This document shows positions 17,508-25,839 of a stretch of DNA of 64,000 bases, piece by piece; positions within the stretch are counted from its first letter, which is position 1; the number at the start of each line of letters is the position of its first letter. The DNA is from Nocardia exalbida NBRC 100660. Its GTDB lineage: Bacteria; Actinomycetota; Actinomycetes; Mycobacteriales; Mycobacteriaceae. The notes below the pieces were generated by a model. It did no database searches and was not told the DNA's origin. It saw only the letters and a list, made by a program, of their open reading frames with translations. The stretch covers positions 36,742-100,741 of the forward strand of contig NZ_BAFZ01000048.1 of the NCBI RefSeq assembly GCF_000308575.1. The letters run 5' to 3'. Both the position numbers and the translations under genes were made by a program.

Positions 17508-18842
17508 ATGGGAAACAACATCTTCACCGGCCCGGTCTTCCGTCCGGGCGACGGGGGCTATGACGCGGAGATCGCCGGGTTCCAGACCGCCTACACGCAC
17601 CGGCCCGGGTTGATCGTCGGCGCCGTGCACGCCGAAGACGTACGCGCCGCCGTGGAGTACGCCGCGCGCCGCGAGCTGCCGATCGCCGTGCAGGCCACCG
17701 GCCACGGTCTGTCCGTCGCCACGGACGGCGGCGTGCTGATCAGCACGCGGCGGATGACCGGCATCCGGATCGATCCGGCCCGCCGGACCGCGCGGGTCGG
17801 CGCGGGGGTGCGCGCGGGCGCGCTGGTCGACGCCGCGGCCGAGCACGGGCTCGCGCCGTTGAACGGTTCGTCGCCGTCGGTAGGTGTGGTGGGCTACCTG
17901 CTCGGCGGGGGAGTCGGGCTGCTCGCGCGGCAGTTCGGGTACGCGGCCGAGCACGTGCGGACGATCGAGCTGGTCACCGCCGACGGCCGGGTGCGCACGC
18001 TGACACCGGACGACGAGCTGTTCGGCGCCGTCCTCGGCAGCGGAGGCAACTTCGGCGTGGTCACGGCGCTGGAGGTCGGGCTGGTCCCCGTCACGACGGT
18101 GTACGGCGGACAGCTCGTGTTCGACACGCCGCTGGTCGAGCGGGCGCTGGAGGCGTGGCGGCGCTGGACGGCGACCGTGCCGGAAGAACTGACCTCGACG
18201 GTGAGCATGCTCGCCTTCCCGGACATTCCGCAGGTCCCCGCACCGATGCGCGGGCGGTACGTCGCCTCGATCCGCATCGCGTACAGCGGTCTCGCCGAGG
18301 AAGGCGAGCGTCTGGTCGCACCGCTGCGGGCGGTGGGGGAACGACTGAAGGACGACCTGCGCGCGATGCCGTACACCGAGTCGCACACCATTCACAGCGA
18401 CCCCGACCAGCCGCATGCCTACGCCGCCACCAACGCACTGCTCGGCGAGTTCACCGAGGAGACGGCCGCGGCGTTGCTCGAGGTCTCGGGACCGGAATCC
18501 GGCGCCGGAGCGGTTGTCGACGTCCGTCACCTCGGTGGCGCGCTGGCTCGTGCGGGCGACGCCGGAATCGCGGTGGACCATCGCGAAGCCGCCTACATCG
18601 TGCGGATCATCACCGGCCCGGAGGGCGCCGCGGCCCGAGGCGGCATCCGTGCCGCGCTGACGCCGTGGACGCAGGGACACAGCCTCAATTTCCTCTACGG
18701 CGCGGGCGCCGACGCGGACGAGGCGCAGACCCGCGCGGGCTATCGGCCGGACACCTACGCCCGGCTGGCCGCGCTCAAGGCCCGGCACGATCCGCGCAAC
18801 CTGTTCCGCTTCAACCGCAACATCCGGCCGCACGCAGGGTGA
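17508..18842 (+). CDS. FAD-binding oxidoreductase (PCMH/berberine bridge enzyme type)
   Basis: 444-aa flavoprotein of the vanillyl-alcohol oxidase superfamily. The N-terminal FAD-binding PCMH domain includes RPGLIVGAVHAEDVRAAVEY, the HG-containing PIAVQATGHGLS segment and SVGVVGYLLGGGVGLLARQFG. The His in TGHG is where BBE-type enzymes attach FAD covalently. The C-terminal berberine-bridge motif is DPRNLFRFNRNIRP. The substrate is unknown; relatives oxidise sugars, alkaloid-like compounds or polyketide intermediates. The start is ATG 17508, with an AGCAGGG site upstream. It is divergent from lysR, which probably controls it. A GC-rich hairpin follows. Confidence 0.85.
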   Translation: MGNNIFTGPVFRPGDGGYDAEIAGFQTAYTHRPGLIVGAVHAEDVRAAVEYAARRELPIAVQATGHGLSVATDGGVLISTRRMTGIRIDPARRTARVGAGVRAGALVDAAAEHGLAPLNGSSPSVGVVGYLLGGGVGLLARQFGYAAEHVRTIELVTADGRVRTLTPDDELFGAVLGSGGNFGVVTALEVGLVPVTTVYGGQLVFDTPLVERALEAWRRWTATVPEELTSTVSMLAFPDIPQVPAPMRGRYVASIRIAYSGLAEEGERLVAPLRAVGERLKDDLRAMPYTESHTIHSDPDQPHAYAATNALLGEFTEETAAALLEVSGPESGAGAVVDVRHLGGALARAGDAGIAVDHREAAYIVRIITGPEGAAARGGIRAALTPWTQGHSLNFLYGAGADADEAQTRAGYRPDTYARLAALKARHDPRNLFRFNRNIRPHAG

Positions 18843-18848
18843 TCTCCC

Positions 18849-18876
18849 GCCGCCGCGCCTGGTGTGGCGCGGCGGC
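18849..18876 (+). terminator. Hairpin after the FAD oxidoreductase
   Basis: A perfect 11-bp stem (18849-18859 with 18866-18876, 6-nt loop) starts 6 nt after the stop. No T-run follows. Confidence 0.6.
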
Positions 18877-18883
18877 GCCATGC

Positions 18884-18909
18884 TATCTTCGTGATATCAC
18901 TTTGATATT
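18884..18909 (+). promoter_or_regulatory. SPFH operon promoter with palindromic operator
   Basis: A TATCTT -10 box (18884-18889) is followed at once by the perfect palindrome GTGATATCAC (18891-18900) and a second half-like TTTGATATT (18901-18909). The palindrome covers the expected start of transcription. Short TGATATCA-type sites in tandem are what ribbon-helix-helix repressors bind, and such a protein is encoded at the operon's end (19818). Confidence 0.55.
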
Positions 18910-18920
18910 CGGAGGATGTC

Positions 18921-19805
18921 ATGCAGTTTCGACCCGCGTTCCACGTCAACGGTTTCCTGGTGCTGCTGGGATGGTTCGTGCTCACCCTCTTGTTCGGCGG
19001 CGCGGCGGTGCTCGGCTTCGTCGTGGGCGCCCGGCACGACAACGCCTTCGCCGTGGCCGGCGCGGTGGCCGCGATCGTCGTGGTCGTCGTCTTGCTGCTG
19101 GCGGCGACCGGCTTGACCGTGGTGAACCCGAACGAGGCCAAAGTGGTGCAATTCTTCGGCCGCTACATCGGCTCGGTGAGCGAGCCGGGTTTCTTCTCGG
19201 TGCTCCCGCTGACCGATCGCAAGAGCATCTCGCTGCGCGTGCGGAACTTCGAGACCCAGAAGCTCAAGGTCAACGATGCCGACGGCAACCCGGTGGAAAT
19301 CGCCGCGGTGGTCGTCTACCGGGTGGTGGACAGCTTCAAGGCCGCCTTCGCCGTCGACGACTACGAGGAGTACGTCGAGACCCAGTCCGAGGCCGCCGTC
19401 CGGCACCTCGCCACGACGCATCCCTACGACGCGCACGAAGCGGACCGCACCAGCCTGCGCGACGGCGCCGAAGTGGCCGAGGAGCTGACCGTCGAACTGC
19501 GTGACCGCACCGAGATGGCGGGTATCGAAGTCCTGGAGGCGCGGATCACCCACCTCGCCTACGCGCCCGAGATCGCCCAGGCCATGCTGGTGCGCCAGCA
19601 GGCCGCCCAGGTGGTCGCCGCGCGAACCCGGATCGTCGAGGGCGCCGTCGGCATGGTCGGCTTGGCGCTGGAGCGGCTCGCCCAGCAGGGCGTGGTGGAA
19701 CTGGACGAGGAACGCAAGGCGGCGATGGTGTCGAACCTGCTCGTCGTGCTGTGCGGTGATCGCGCCACCCAGCCCGTCGTCAACGCCGGTTCGCTGTACT
19801 CGTGA
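18921..19805 (+). CDS. SPFH/Band 7 domain membrane protein
   Basis: 294-aa protein with two N-terminal hydrophobic segments (about residues 12-35 and 45-62), then an SPFH (stomatin/prohibitin/flotillin/HflK) domain. The domain starts at [20 protein letters not shown] and includes [20 protein letters not shown] and [20 protein letters not shown]. The helical end [20 protein letters not shown] is also typical. Such proteins oligomerise into scaffolds at membrane microdomains, often with proteases or stress functions. The exact role here is unknown. Start ATG 18921 has GGAGG 6 nt upstream. It is followed 12 nt later by a small ribbon-helix-helix gene, a pairing seen repeatedly in Actinobacteria. 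Confidence 0.85.
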   Translation: MQFRPAFHVNGFLVLLGWFVLTLLFGGAAVLGFVVGARHDNAFAVAGAVAAIVVVVVLLLAATGLTVVNPNEAKVVQFFGRYIGSVSEPGFFSVLPLTDRKSISLRVRNFETQKLKVNDADGNPVEIAAVVVYRVVDSFKAAFAVDDYEEYVETQSEAAVRHLATTHPYDAHEADRTSLRDGAEVAEELTVELRDRTEMAGIEVLEARITHLAYAPEIAQAMLVRQQAAQVVAARTRIVEGAVGMVGLALERLAQQGVVELDEERKAAMVSNLLVVLCGDRATQPVVNAGSLYS

Positions 19806-19817
19806 GGCGGGCGGCCC

Positions 19818-19976
19818 ATGGCTGAGCGCAAGAAACTGCTGCTACGCCTGGACCCGGCCGTCCACGACGCCATCGCGAAGTGGGCGGCCGACGACCTGCG
19901 CAGTATCAACGCCCAGATCGAGTACGCGCTGCGTCTCGCGCTGGAGCAGGCCGGGCGCAAACCGAAGTCGCAGTGA
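19818..19976 (+). CDS. Small ribbon-helix-helix (Arc/HicB-like) DNA-binding protein
   Basis: Only 52 aa, so easily missed. It starts [20 protein letters not shown], with a beta-strand LLLRL followed by two helices and the segment [20 protein letters not shown]. This is the ribbon-helix-helix fold typical of Arc-like repressors and HicB-type antitoxins. The alternating basic/hydrophobic strand would contact the major groove as a dimer. The ATG at 19818 has AGGCGGGCGG upstream, 12 nt after the SPFH stop. It is probably co-transcribed with the SPFH gene and likely binds the TGATATCA palindrome upstream of that gene. No toxin gene is adjacent, so an autorepressor role is more likely than a toxin-antitoxin role. 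Confidence 0.75.
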   Translation: MAERKKLLLRLDPAVHDAIAKWAADDLRSINAQIEYALRLALEQAGRKPKSQ

Positions 19977-20060
19977 CACGACCTCGATACCGATCAGAGA
20001 TGGTGCCCCGGCCCCATGGCGCGAAGACTGGCTAGGTGTCAGCGACTGTCCTGCTGTCCG

Positions 20061-20092
20061 CACCGGAAGGGGCAATCACCGAAAGGGGCAAT
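20061..20092 (+). repeat. Tandem 16-bp repeat covering the ribosome-binding region
   Basis: CACCGGAAGGGGCAAT (20061-20076) is followed directly by CACCGAAAGGGGCAAT (20077-20092), 15 of 16 identical. The second copy supplies the ribosome-binding site and the first base of the next gene's start codon. It is probably a recent local duplication. Confidence 0.7.
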
Positions 20093-20402
20093 GATGACCA
20101 CGATTGTGCACATCGACGACACCGTGCGCGACTACGACACGTGGAAGCCCGCGTTCGACGGTCTCGAGCAGTACTTCGCGGAGGCGGGAGCCCGCAACTG
20201 CCGCGTGGCGCGATTCACGCACAACCCCAATCGGGTGATCGTCGAGCTGGACTTCGACACCGCGGCGGAGGCCGAGGCCTTCCGGGACGGTTTACGCCAG
20301 CTCATCGACCAGCCGCGGACGCAGATGCTGCTGGTCAGCCACGAGGTCTCCATTCTCGAGCTGGTCGACGACCGCCGCCTCACCGTCCGGGCTTCCTCGT
20401 GA
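20091..20402 (+). CDS. Conserved hypothetical protein, dimeric alpha/beta barrel-like
   Basis: 103-aa protein beginning MMTTIVHIDDTVRDYDTWKP. The pattern of short beta-strands around two helices (RVARFTHNPNRVIVELDFDT, AEAFRDGLRQLI) resembles small ferredoxin-like alpha/beta-barrel proteins of the ABM type. Tandem ATG codons at 20091 and 20094 follow a GAAAGGGG ribosome-binding site. Its 3' end overlaps the convergent methyltransferase gene by 23 bp. Function unknown. Confidence 0.65.
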   Translation: MMTTIVHIDDTVRDYDTWKPAFDGLEQYFAEAGARNCRVARFTHNPNRVIVELDFDTAAEAEAFRDGLRQLIDQPRTQMLLVSHEVSILELVDDRRLTVRASS

Positions 20403-21231
20403 CGAGGATCGCCGTGCCGGGGAACAGCTCGCCGCGCAGCGGGCTCCACTGTCCCCATTCCCGGTCGAGCCATTCCGGCCATTCCGGCTCGACGATGTCC
20501 TCCACCACCAGTCCCGCCGCGACGATCTCCCGGACCCGGTCGCCGATCGTCCGATGGTGCTCGACGTAGGTGGGCACGCCGTCGCCGTCGACCTCCACGT
20601 AAGGGGTGCGATCGAAGTACGGGATGGTGGCGGTCAGGCCCGCCGGACCCGGATCGTCCGGGAAGATCCAGCGCATCGGGTGGTTCACCGAGAAGACCCA
20701 GCGCCCGCCCGGCCGCAGCACCCGCCCGACCTCCCGCATCACCAGCGCGGAGTCGGCGACGAACGGCACGGCGCCGAACGCCGAGCAGGCCAGATCGAAC
20801 GACGCGTCCGCGAACGGAAGAGCCTCGGCGTCCGCCTGCACCAGCGGCACCCGAGGGCCGCCGCGCGCCATCACCGCCAGGCCCCGCTCGAGCATGCCGC
20901 GCGACAGGTCGAGCCCGACCGGCCGCGCGCCCTGCCCGGCCAGCCAGCGAGCGCACGGCGCCGAGCCGCAGCCGATCTCCAGCACCAGCTTGCCGGTGAC
21001 GTCGCCGAGGAATCGCATATCGCCCTCGTGCAGGCCCTCCGGGCACCACACGAACTCGCCGCCGGGGGAGTCCACTCCGAGGAACTCCGCGTGCGTCTCG
21101 TGGTATTGGGCGGCGTCGGCGTCCCACCACCGCCGGCTGGCCAGCTTGCTGGCCGCCGATCCGATTCGGGTCCGCGCGATGCCCGTCGTTCCGAGCAGTG
21201 CGTTTGCTTGCGCATGGCGATCTTCCGACAC
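20380..21231 (-). CDS. Class I SAM-dependent methyltransferase
   Basis: 283-aa methyltransferase. SAM-binding motif I is VLEIGCGSAPCARWL, acidic motif II ends VGLDLS, and motif III-like QADAEALPFADASFDLACS is present, as is the post-III LRPGGRWVFSVNHPM. This is the arrangement of UbiE/COQ5-like small-molecule methyltransferases. The substrate is unknown. The N-terminal 50 residues (WWDADAAQYHETHAEFLG) are typical of an actinobacterial subgroup. I choose the GTG at 21231 because a TAGTCT -10 box is exactly 7 nt upstream; the open frame extends further without support. Confidence 0.85.
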   Translation of the reverse strand: MSEDRHAQANALLGTTGIARTRIGSAASKLASRRWWDADAAQYHETHAEFLGVDSPGGEFVWCPEGLHEGDMRFLGDVTGKLVLEIGCGSAPCARWLAGQGARPVGLDLSRGMLERGLAVMARGGPRVPLVQADAEALPFADASFDLACSAFGAVPFVADSALVMREVGRVLRPGGRWVFSVNHPMRWIFPDDPGPAGLTATIPYFDRTPYVEVDGDGVPTYVEHHRTIGDRVREIVAAGLVVEDIVEPEWPEWLDREWGQWSPLRGELFPGTAILVTRKPGR

Positions 21232-21238
21232 GCCGATC

Positions 21239-21244
21239 AGACTA
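21239..21244 (-). promoter_or_regulatory. Methyltransferase -10 box (leaderless start)
   Basis: Reverse-strand TAGTCT lies 7 nt before the GTG at 21231, implying a leaderless transcript. Confidence 0.5.
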
Positions 21245-21471
21245 TCGGCGTGGCGACCCGACGGTTTGCCCGGCCGGACCGAGGTCGCGTACGCTGAACG
21301 CGCGAGTGTCTTCCGTACAACCGTACCGAAGTTCAACCCGTGCTGAGTTTCACGCGCGTCGCGTGCGGTACGTTCCTAAGTGTCCGTCTTCACACCTCGC
21401 GGTGAGATCGCAGCGTACCGAAAGTTCCAATGTCCGCAACCGACCACAATCCGTCCGGAGCAAACCGACAT

Positions 21472-22938
21472 ATGCCCACCACCGTCACCTCGCCGCAGGT
21501 AGCCGTCAACGACATCGGCTCCGCCGAGGATTTCCTCGCCGCCATCGACGCCACGATCAAGTACTTCAACGACGGCGACATCGTCGAAGGAACCATCGTC
21601 AAGGTCGATCGCGACGAGGTCCTGCTCGACATCGGTTACAAGACCGAAGGCGTCATCCCCTCTCGCGAACTCTCCATCAAGCACGATGTCGACCCCAATG
21701 AGGTCGTTTCCGTGGGCGATGAGGTCGAGGCCCTTGTTCTCACGAAGGAGGACAAGGAAGGCCGCCTGATCCTGTCGAAGAAGCGGGCGCAGTACGAGCG
21801 TGCGTGGGGCACCATCGAGGAGCTCAAGGAGAAGGACGAGGCCGTCAAGGGCACCGTCATCGAGGTCGTCAAGGGCGGCCTGATCCTCGACATCGGCCTG
21901 CGCGGCTTCCTGCCCGCGTCGCTGGTCGAGATGCGCCGGGTCCGCGATCTCCAGCCGTACGTCGGCAAGGAGATCGAGGCCAAGATCATCGAGCTGGACA
22001 AGAACCGCAACAACGTCGTGCTGTCCCGCCGCGCCTGGCTGGAGCAGACCCAGTCCGAGGTCCGCAGCGAGTTCCTGCACCAGCTGCAGAAGGGCCAGGT
22101 CCGCAAGGGTGTGGTCTCCTCGATCGTCAACTTCGGCGCCTTCGTCGACCTGGGCGGCGTGGACGGTCTGGTGCACGTCTCCGAGCTGTCCTGGAAGCAC
22201 ATCGACCACCCGTCCGAGGTCGTCGAGGTCGGCAACGAGGTCACCGTCGAGGTGCTCGACGTCGATCTGGATCGCGAGCGGGTCTCGCTGTCGCTCAAGG
22301 CGACCCAGGAAGACCCGTGGCGTCAGTTCGCCCGCACCCACGCGATCGGCCAGATCGTGCCGGGCAAGGTCACCAAGCTCGTTCCGTTCGGCGCGTTCGT
22401 CCGCGTCGAGGAGGGCATCGAGGGCCTGGTGCACATCTCCGAGCTGGCCGAGCGCCACGTCGAGGTGCCGGACCAGGTCGTGGCCGTCGGCGACGACGCG
22501 ATGGTCAAGGTCATCGACATCGACCTGGAGCGTCGCCGGATCTCGCTGAGCCTCAAGCAGGCCAACGAGGACTACCACGCCGAGTTCGACCCGTCGAAGT
22601 ACGGCATGGCCGACAGCTACGACGAGCAGGGCAACTACATCTTCCCCGAGGGCTTCGATCCCGACACCAACGAGTGGCTCGAGGGCTTCGACAAGCAGCG
22701 CGAAGAGTGGGAAGGCCGCTACGCCGAGGCGGAGCGTCGCCACAAGATGCACACCGCGCAGATGGAGAAGATGGCGGCCGACGCCGCGGCCGAGGCCGCG
22801 AACGGCGGCGGCGCGTCGAACTACTCCTCCGAGAGCGGTTCGCAGTCCTCCGCCAACCAGGCCGAGTCCGCCGGCGGTTCGCTGGCGAGCGACGCCCAGC
22901 TGGCGGCTCTGCGTGAGAAGCTGTCCGGCAACGCCTGA
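21472..22938 (+). CDS. rpsA: 30S ribosomal protein S1
   Basis: 488-aa S1 protein, the size found in mycobacteria (about 481 aa). It has four S1 RNA-binding repeats, beginning near GDIVEGTIVKVDRDEVLLDI, GTVIEVVKGGLILDIGLRGF, GVVSSIVNFGAFVDLGGVDG and GKVTKLVPFGAFVRVEEGIE. The C-terminal tail is Ser/Ala-rich and ends SDAQLAALREKLSGNA. The start MPTTVTSPQVAVNDIG at ATG 21472 matches mycobacterial RpsA, and GGAG lies 11 nt upstream. An earlier in-frame ATG at 21430 gives 14 extra unconserved residues. Expected to be highly expressed. A 20-bp-stem terminator follows. Confidence 0.97.
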   Translation: MPTTVTSPQVAVNDIGSAEDFLAAIDATIKYFNDGDIVEGTIVKVDRDEVLLDIGYKTEGVIPSRELSIKHDVDPNEVVSVGDEVEALVLTKEDKEGRLILSKKRAQYERAWGTIEELKEKDEAVKGTVIEVVKGGLILDIGLRGFLPASLVEMRRVRDLQPYVGKEIEAKIIELDKNRNNVVLSRRAWLEQTQSEVRSEFLHQLQKGQVRKGVVSSIVNFGAFVDLGGVDGLVHVSELSWKHIDHPSEVVEVGNEVTVEVLDVDLDRERVSLSLKATQEDPWRQFARTHAIGQIVPGKVTKLVPFGAFVRVEEGIEGLVHISELAERHVEVPDQVVAVGDDAMVKVIDIDLERRRISLSLKQANEDYHAEFDPSKYGMADSYDEQGNYIFPEGFDPDTNEWLEGFDKQREEWEGRYAEAERRHKMHTAQMEKMAADAAAEAANGGGASNYSSESGSQSSANQAESAGGSLASDAQLAALREKLSGNA

Positions 22939-22952
22939 TAGGCAATAGTCCG

Positions 22953-22995
22953 AACGACTGTGCCCCAACCGGAATCCGGTTGGGGCACAGTCGTT
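22953..22995. terminator. Bidirectional terminator after rpsA
   Basis: A perfect 20-bp stem (22953-22972 with 22976-22995) and a 3-nt AAT loop, ending in TTT. It lies between the convergent rpsA (ends 22938) and the gene ending at 23009. This is the strongest hairpin in the window. Confidence 0.9.
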
Positions 22996-23008
22996 TCCGC
23001 TGCGGTCT

Positions 23009-23548
23009 TCAAACGTTCTCGCGGCGCGAGGGTTTCGTGGTGCCGCGATTGACTTGTGGCGCGTGGGCGGGCCGCCGCGCCGCCTCATGTGGCGCGACCA
23101 TCTGCGCGGTGGTGAGCGCGACGACCTGAATTTGCTCCAGCCGCAACCCGAGCGAGGCCAGCCGGGCGATGACGCCCAGCCGATGCTCCGGCAATCCGGG
23201 GTGGATCACCAGCGGATCCCGCTCCGGACGACGCAACACGTAGGCCCGGCGTTCGGCGTCGAATCGCACGGGTACGCCGTCGCGGATGGCTCGGTAGGCA
23301 TCCAGATCCAGCGTGCTGTGCCGGATCGGGTCGATCATCAGCGACTCGACGAATTGCTCCGCCTGCCGCAGGAACGGCTCTTGGTCCGACGGGTCCAAGT
23401 GCTCGATCCGCTGGGCCACGCGCCACCGATAATCCTCCGCGGCGTGGCGCAGCAGAGACCGGTGCCGCTCGATCTCGGCTGCGAAGGCCACGAGTTCCTC
23501 GTGGTCCAGGGCGCGTGGGTCGGGCGTCGAAGCTTGGACGTCGGGCAT
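23009..23548 (-). CDS. Conserved hypothetical protein
   Basis: 179-aa soluble protein with no recognised domain. The N-terminal half is mostly alpha-helical and charged (LDHEELVAFAAEIERHRSLL, EPFLRQAEQFVESLMIDPI). The C-terminal third has IARLASLGLRLEQIQVVALT. The tail is basic. The start is ATG 23548 on the reverse strand with an AGGGG-containing site upstream. It stands alone, converging on rpsA over a shared terminator. Codon pattern and clean start support a real gene. Confidence 0.55.
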   Translation of the reverse strand: MPDVQASTPDPRALDHEELVAFAAEIERHRSLLRHAAEDYRWRVAQRIEHLDPSDQEPFLRQAEQFVESLMIDPIRHSTLDLDAYRAIRDGVPVRFDAERRAYVLRRPERDPLVIHPGLPEHRLGVIARLASLGLRLEQIQVVALTTAQMVAPHEAARRPAHAPQVNRGTTKPSRRENV

Positions 23549-23660
23549 GGGGGCCCCTATCTCTCGGGTTGCGGATTACATTGCGTGGCAACCAGATCGA
23601 CGTCCGACACTGTTTATTGTGCCGGAGGGGTCCGACAGAAACGGCGTACGGTCCGTCCGC

Positions 23661-24338
23661 TCAGTAGCCGACGGTGAAGCGGCGCTGCACGAAACGCGGT
23701 AGCTCGGCTTCGTCGAGGATCGCGACGGCCACGTCTTCGGCGGAGATGTCCCGGCCTCCGACCAAGAGCTGATCACCGCCGATCCGGAAGCGGCCGGTGC
23801 GCTCGCCGGGATCGATCCGCCCCGAGGAGGGGCTGAGGTAGGTCCACTTGCGGTTGGACAGCCGGTAGATGTTCAAGGCGTCGCGTAGCGCGCGTACCAC
23901 CTGGGCGTACTCCGCGGGTACGTCGAGCACTTCGGTGAGGGTGCGAGTGAATTGCGCACCGGTGTCCAGCAATTGCGTGCCCGGCGTGACCTCCAAGCTG
24001 CCCGCCCCGCCCACGGCGATCAGCCGGACGCGCGGCTGCCGGTCCAGCGCGGCGACCATCGCCCGCGCGCCCACCACGAAGTTGTCGGCCGAGGCGATGG
24101 TGTCGGTGATGCCGCGCCCGGCGTTCACCGCGCTCACAACCACGTCGAGGCCGGCGATGGCGTCCGCGATGCTGCCCGCGTCCAGCCAATCGGCCACCGC
24201 CCACGTCTCCTCCCCGCGCCGGGCCGGGAAGCGCGCGGCGTCGCGCGTGAAGGCGGTGACCCGATGCCCCCGCCGCACTGCTTCGGTGACGACGCGGGAA
24301 CCGATGACGCCGGTAGCCCCGAAAACCCCGATATCCAC
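23661..24338 (-). CDS. NAD(P)-dependent oxidoreductase (NmrA/atypical SDR type)
   Basis: 225-aa Rossmann-fold protein. The nucleotide-binding loop is VFGATGVIGSRVVTEAVRRG near the N-terminus, followed by VTAFTRDAARFP, DVVVSAVNAG and RLIAVGGAGSLEV, as in NAD(P)H-binding atypical short-chain dehydrogenases. The start is decided by the ribosome-binding site. GAGGAG at 24349-24344 overlaps the first in-frame GTG (24344), so the GTG at 24338, 5 nt downstream of it, is the start. The gene is divergent from the tetR at 24424 and is its likely target. Confidence 0.8.
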   Translation of the reverse strand: MDIGVFGATGVIGSRVVTEAVRRGHRVTAFTRDAARFPARRGEETWAVADWLDAGSIADAIAGLDVVVSAVNAGRGITDTIASADNFVVGARAMVAALDRQPRVRLIAVGGAGSLEVTPGTQLLDTGAQFTRTLTEVLDVPAEYAQVVRALRDALNIYRLSNRKWTYLSPSSGRIDPGERTGRFRIGGDQLLVGGRDISAEDVAVAILDEAELPRFVQRRFTVGY

Positions 24339-24410
24339 GAGCACTCCTCAACATTGTTCATTTACTACACGCCGTTCAGTTCAGATACGGCAGATAGTAG
24401 CCGAACGCTG

Positions 24411-24416
24411 TAGGGT
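24411..24416 (+). promoter_or_regulatory. tetR -10 box (leaderless start)
   Basis: TAGGGT lies 7 nt before GTG 24424. The 85-bp gap to the divergent oxidoreductase also has short inverted CGTTC/GAACG half sites around 24372-24407, a weak operator candidate. Confidence 0.5.
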
Positions 24417-24423
24417 GTCAACC

Positions 24424-25155
24424 GTGGCCGAGATCGTGAGAAGTCGCCGGGAGCGCCTGCGCGCCCAGACGCTGGAGGACATCGAGACGATCGCCATGCG
24501 GCTGCTCGCCGAGGGCGGGCCGGACGCGATCTCGTTGCGCGCCATCGCCCGTGAGATGGGCATGACGGCGGGCGCGATCTACGGCTACTTCGCCACCCGC
24601 GACGACCTGATCTCCACCCTCATCTCGAACGTGTACACCGCCCTGGTCGACCGGCTCGAAGCGGCGCGCGATGCCGTGGCGGTGGAGGATCCGGCCGGGC
24701 GCATCATGGCTTGGGCCGAGGCTGTACGCGCGTGGGCGGTGCAGCGGCCGGCCGAATTCCGGCTCATCTACGGGGATCCGGTCGCAGGCTATCGGCCCCC
24801 GCCGGGCGGACCCGCCGCCGCGGCGGAATTGCGGGCCTGCGCCGGCCTGGTCGGTCTCGCGGCCGCCGCGTGGCCCCACGCCGCGGCGACACAGGCCGCC
24901 GACGACTGCGCGTGGTCGGACTTCGACGCGGATCTGGCCGCGCATGTTCGCACCGGCTTTCCGGAGTTGCCTCCCGATGCACTCGCCCTCGCGCTGCGTA
25001 TGTGGGGCCGGATGCACGGACCGATCGCGCTCGAGGTGTACGGCCATCTGCGCCCGCAATCCCAGGACCCGGCAAAGCTTTTCCGCGCCGAAATGAGCGA
25101 CCTGGTCCGCTCGCTCGGGCTAGGTGAACCCGACGGTGTAGGCGGGTCCGCGTAG
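24424..25155 (+). CDS. TetR/AcrR family regulator
   Basis: 243-aa one-component repressor. The N-terminal HTH reads IAMRLLAEGGPDAISLRAIA followed by REMGMTAGAIYGYFATRDDL, the canonical TetR DNA-binding domain (residues 18-66). The C-terminal ligand domain has WAEAVRAWAVQRPAEFRLIY and ALRMWGRMHGPIALEVYGHL, the WHG-type (TetR_C_33) pattern. GTG 24424 lies 7 nt after a TAGGGT -10 box, so its mRNA is probably leaderless. It is divergent from the NAD(P)-binding oxidoreductase. Confidence 0.88.
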   Translation: MAEIVRSRRERLRAQTLEDIETIAMRLLAEGGPDAISLRAIAREMGMTAGAIYGYFATRDDLISTLISNVYTALVDRLEAARDAVAVEDPAGRIMAWAEAVRAWAVQRPAEFRLIYGDPVAGYRPPPGGPAAAAELRACAGLVGLAAAAWPHAAATQAADDCAWSDFDADLAAHVRTGFPELPPDALALALRMWGRMHGPIALEVYGHLRPQSQDPAKLFRAEMSDLVRSLGLGEPDGVGGSA

Positions 25156-25175
25156 CCGCCGGAGCGGCCGGTGAC

Positions 25176-25772
25176 CTAGCGGGCCTGCGGTGCCGTCGCG
25201 AGCGACTCCGGCTCGGTGGGGCCATGTGCGATGTCGTGAAAAGCGTTCCGTAGCAAAGCGATGATCCGTTGCGGCGGCGCGTCGCGCAACCCGTCGAGTT
25301 CGAGCAGGTGGCGGCCGATCACCACCCCGATGGTCAGGGCTCCGAGCAATCCGGCGCGCAGGTCCGCCTCGTCGTCGGCGAGCTGCCCCGCCGCTTCGCG
25401 CTGGCGCGCGGTCATGGCCGCGCGCACCTCGTCGGCAGCCTCCGGGACGGTGAGCATCGAGCGGATCGCCGCCAGCGTGTTGATCGGCCGGTCGGCGAGT
25501 TTGATGGCGAGCGCGTCGAGCAGGAGCTCGGCCACCTGCTCCGGCGTACCGGTGATCGGGTGGTCGTCGGCGAAGACCGCGACGCGCGCGAACAGATTCT
25601 CCTTGGACCCGAAATAGCGCATCACCAGGCTGGGATCGGTGTCCGCCTCCGTCGCGACGGCACGGATGGTCGTCCGGTCGTAACCGATCTCCGCGAACAG
25701 CCGGCCCGCCGCCGCCAGGATCCGGTTCTCGGTGTTCCGGCGTTGCTGAGCGCGCGTGGGGGTCGAATCCAT
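25176..25772 (-). CDS. TetR/AcrR family regulator
   Basis: 198-aa repressor. The HTH is ILAAAGRLFAEIGYDRTTIR followed by AVATEADTDPSLVMRYFGSK (residues 18-56). The C-terminal domain is of the common TetR_C_17-like actinobacterial type with ADDEADLRAGLLGALTIGVV. The start is ATG 25772 on the reverse strand. It is divergent from the membrane protein at 25864. The gap contains two 17-bp near-identical palindromic sites, one next to each gene, which are almost certainly its operators. The gene ends 20 bp from the convergent TetR at 25155. Confidence 0.9.
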   Translation of the reverse strand: MDSTPTRAQQRRNTENRILAAAGRLFAEIGYDRTTIRAVATEADTDPSLVMRYFGSKENLFARVAVFADDHPITGTPEQVAELLLDALAIKLADRPINTLAAIRSMLTVPEAADEVRAAMTARQREAAGQLADDEADLRAGLLGALTIGVVIGRHLLELDGLRDAPPQRIIALLRNAFHDIAHGPTEPESLATAPQAR

Positions 25773-25779
25773 GAATTCA

Positions 25780-25839
25780 GTCTACGTCTGTTGACTCAAT
25801 AGCCGCGCGGCGGTAGGTTTCGGTCTACAACTGTTGACT
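25780..25839. promoter_or_regulatory. Promoter with paired TetR operators
   Basis: Two direct repeats, GTCTACGTCTGTTGACT (25780-25796) and GTCTACAACTGTTGACT (25823-25839), match at 15 of 17 bases with starts 43 bp apart. Each is an imperfect palindrome (AGTCTAC/GTTGACT arms). The membrane-protein promoter is woven into them: -35 TTGACT at 25791-25796, a 17-nt spacer and -10 TAGGTT at 25814-25819. Site 1 covers the -35 and site 2 covers the transcription start. Confidence 0.75.

Noticed and set aside
19818..19976. Toxin-antitoxin module
   Set aside because: The RHH protein resembles antitoxins, but no toxin-sized partner is adjacent; the SPFH protein is not a toxin family.
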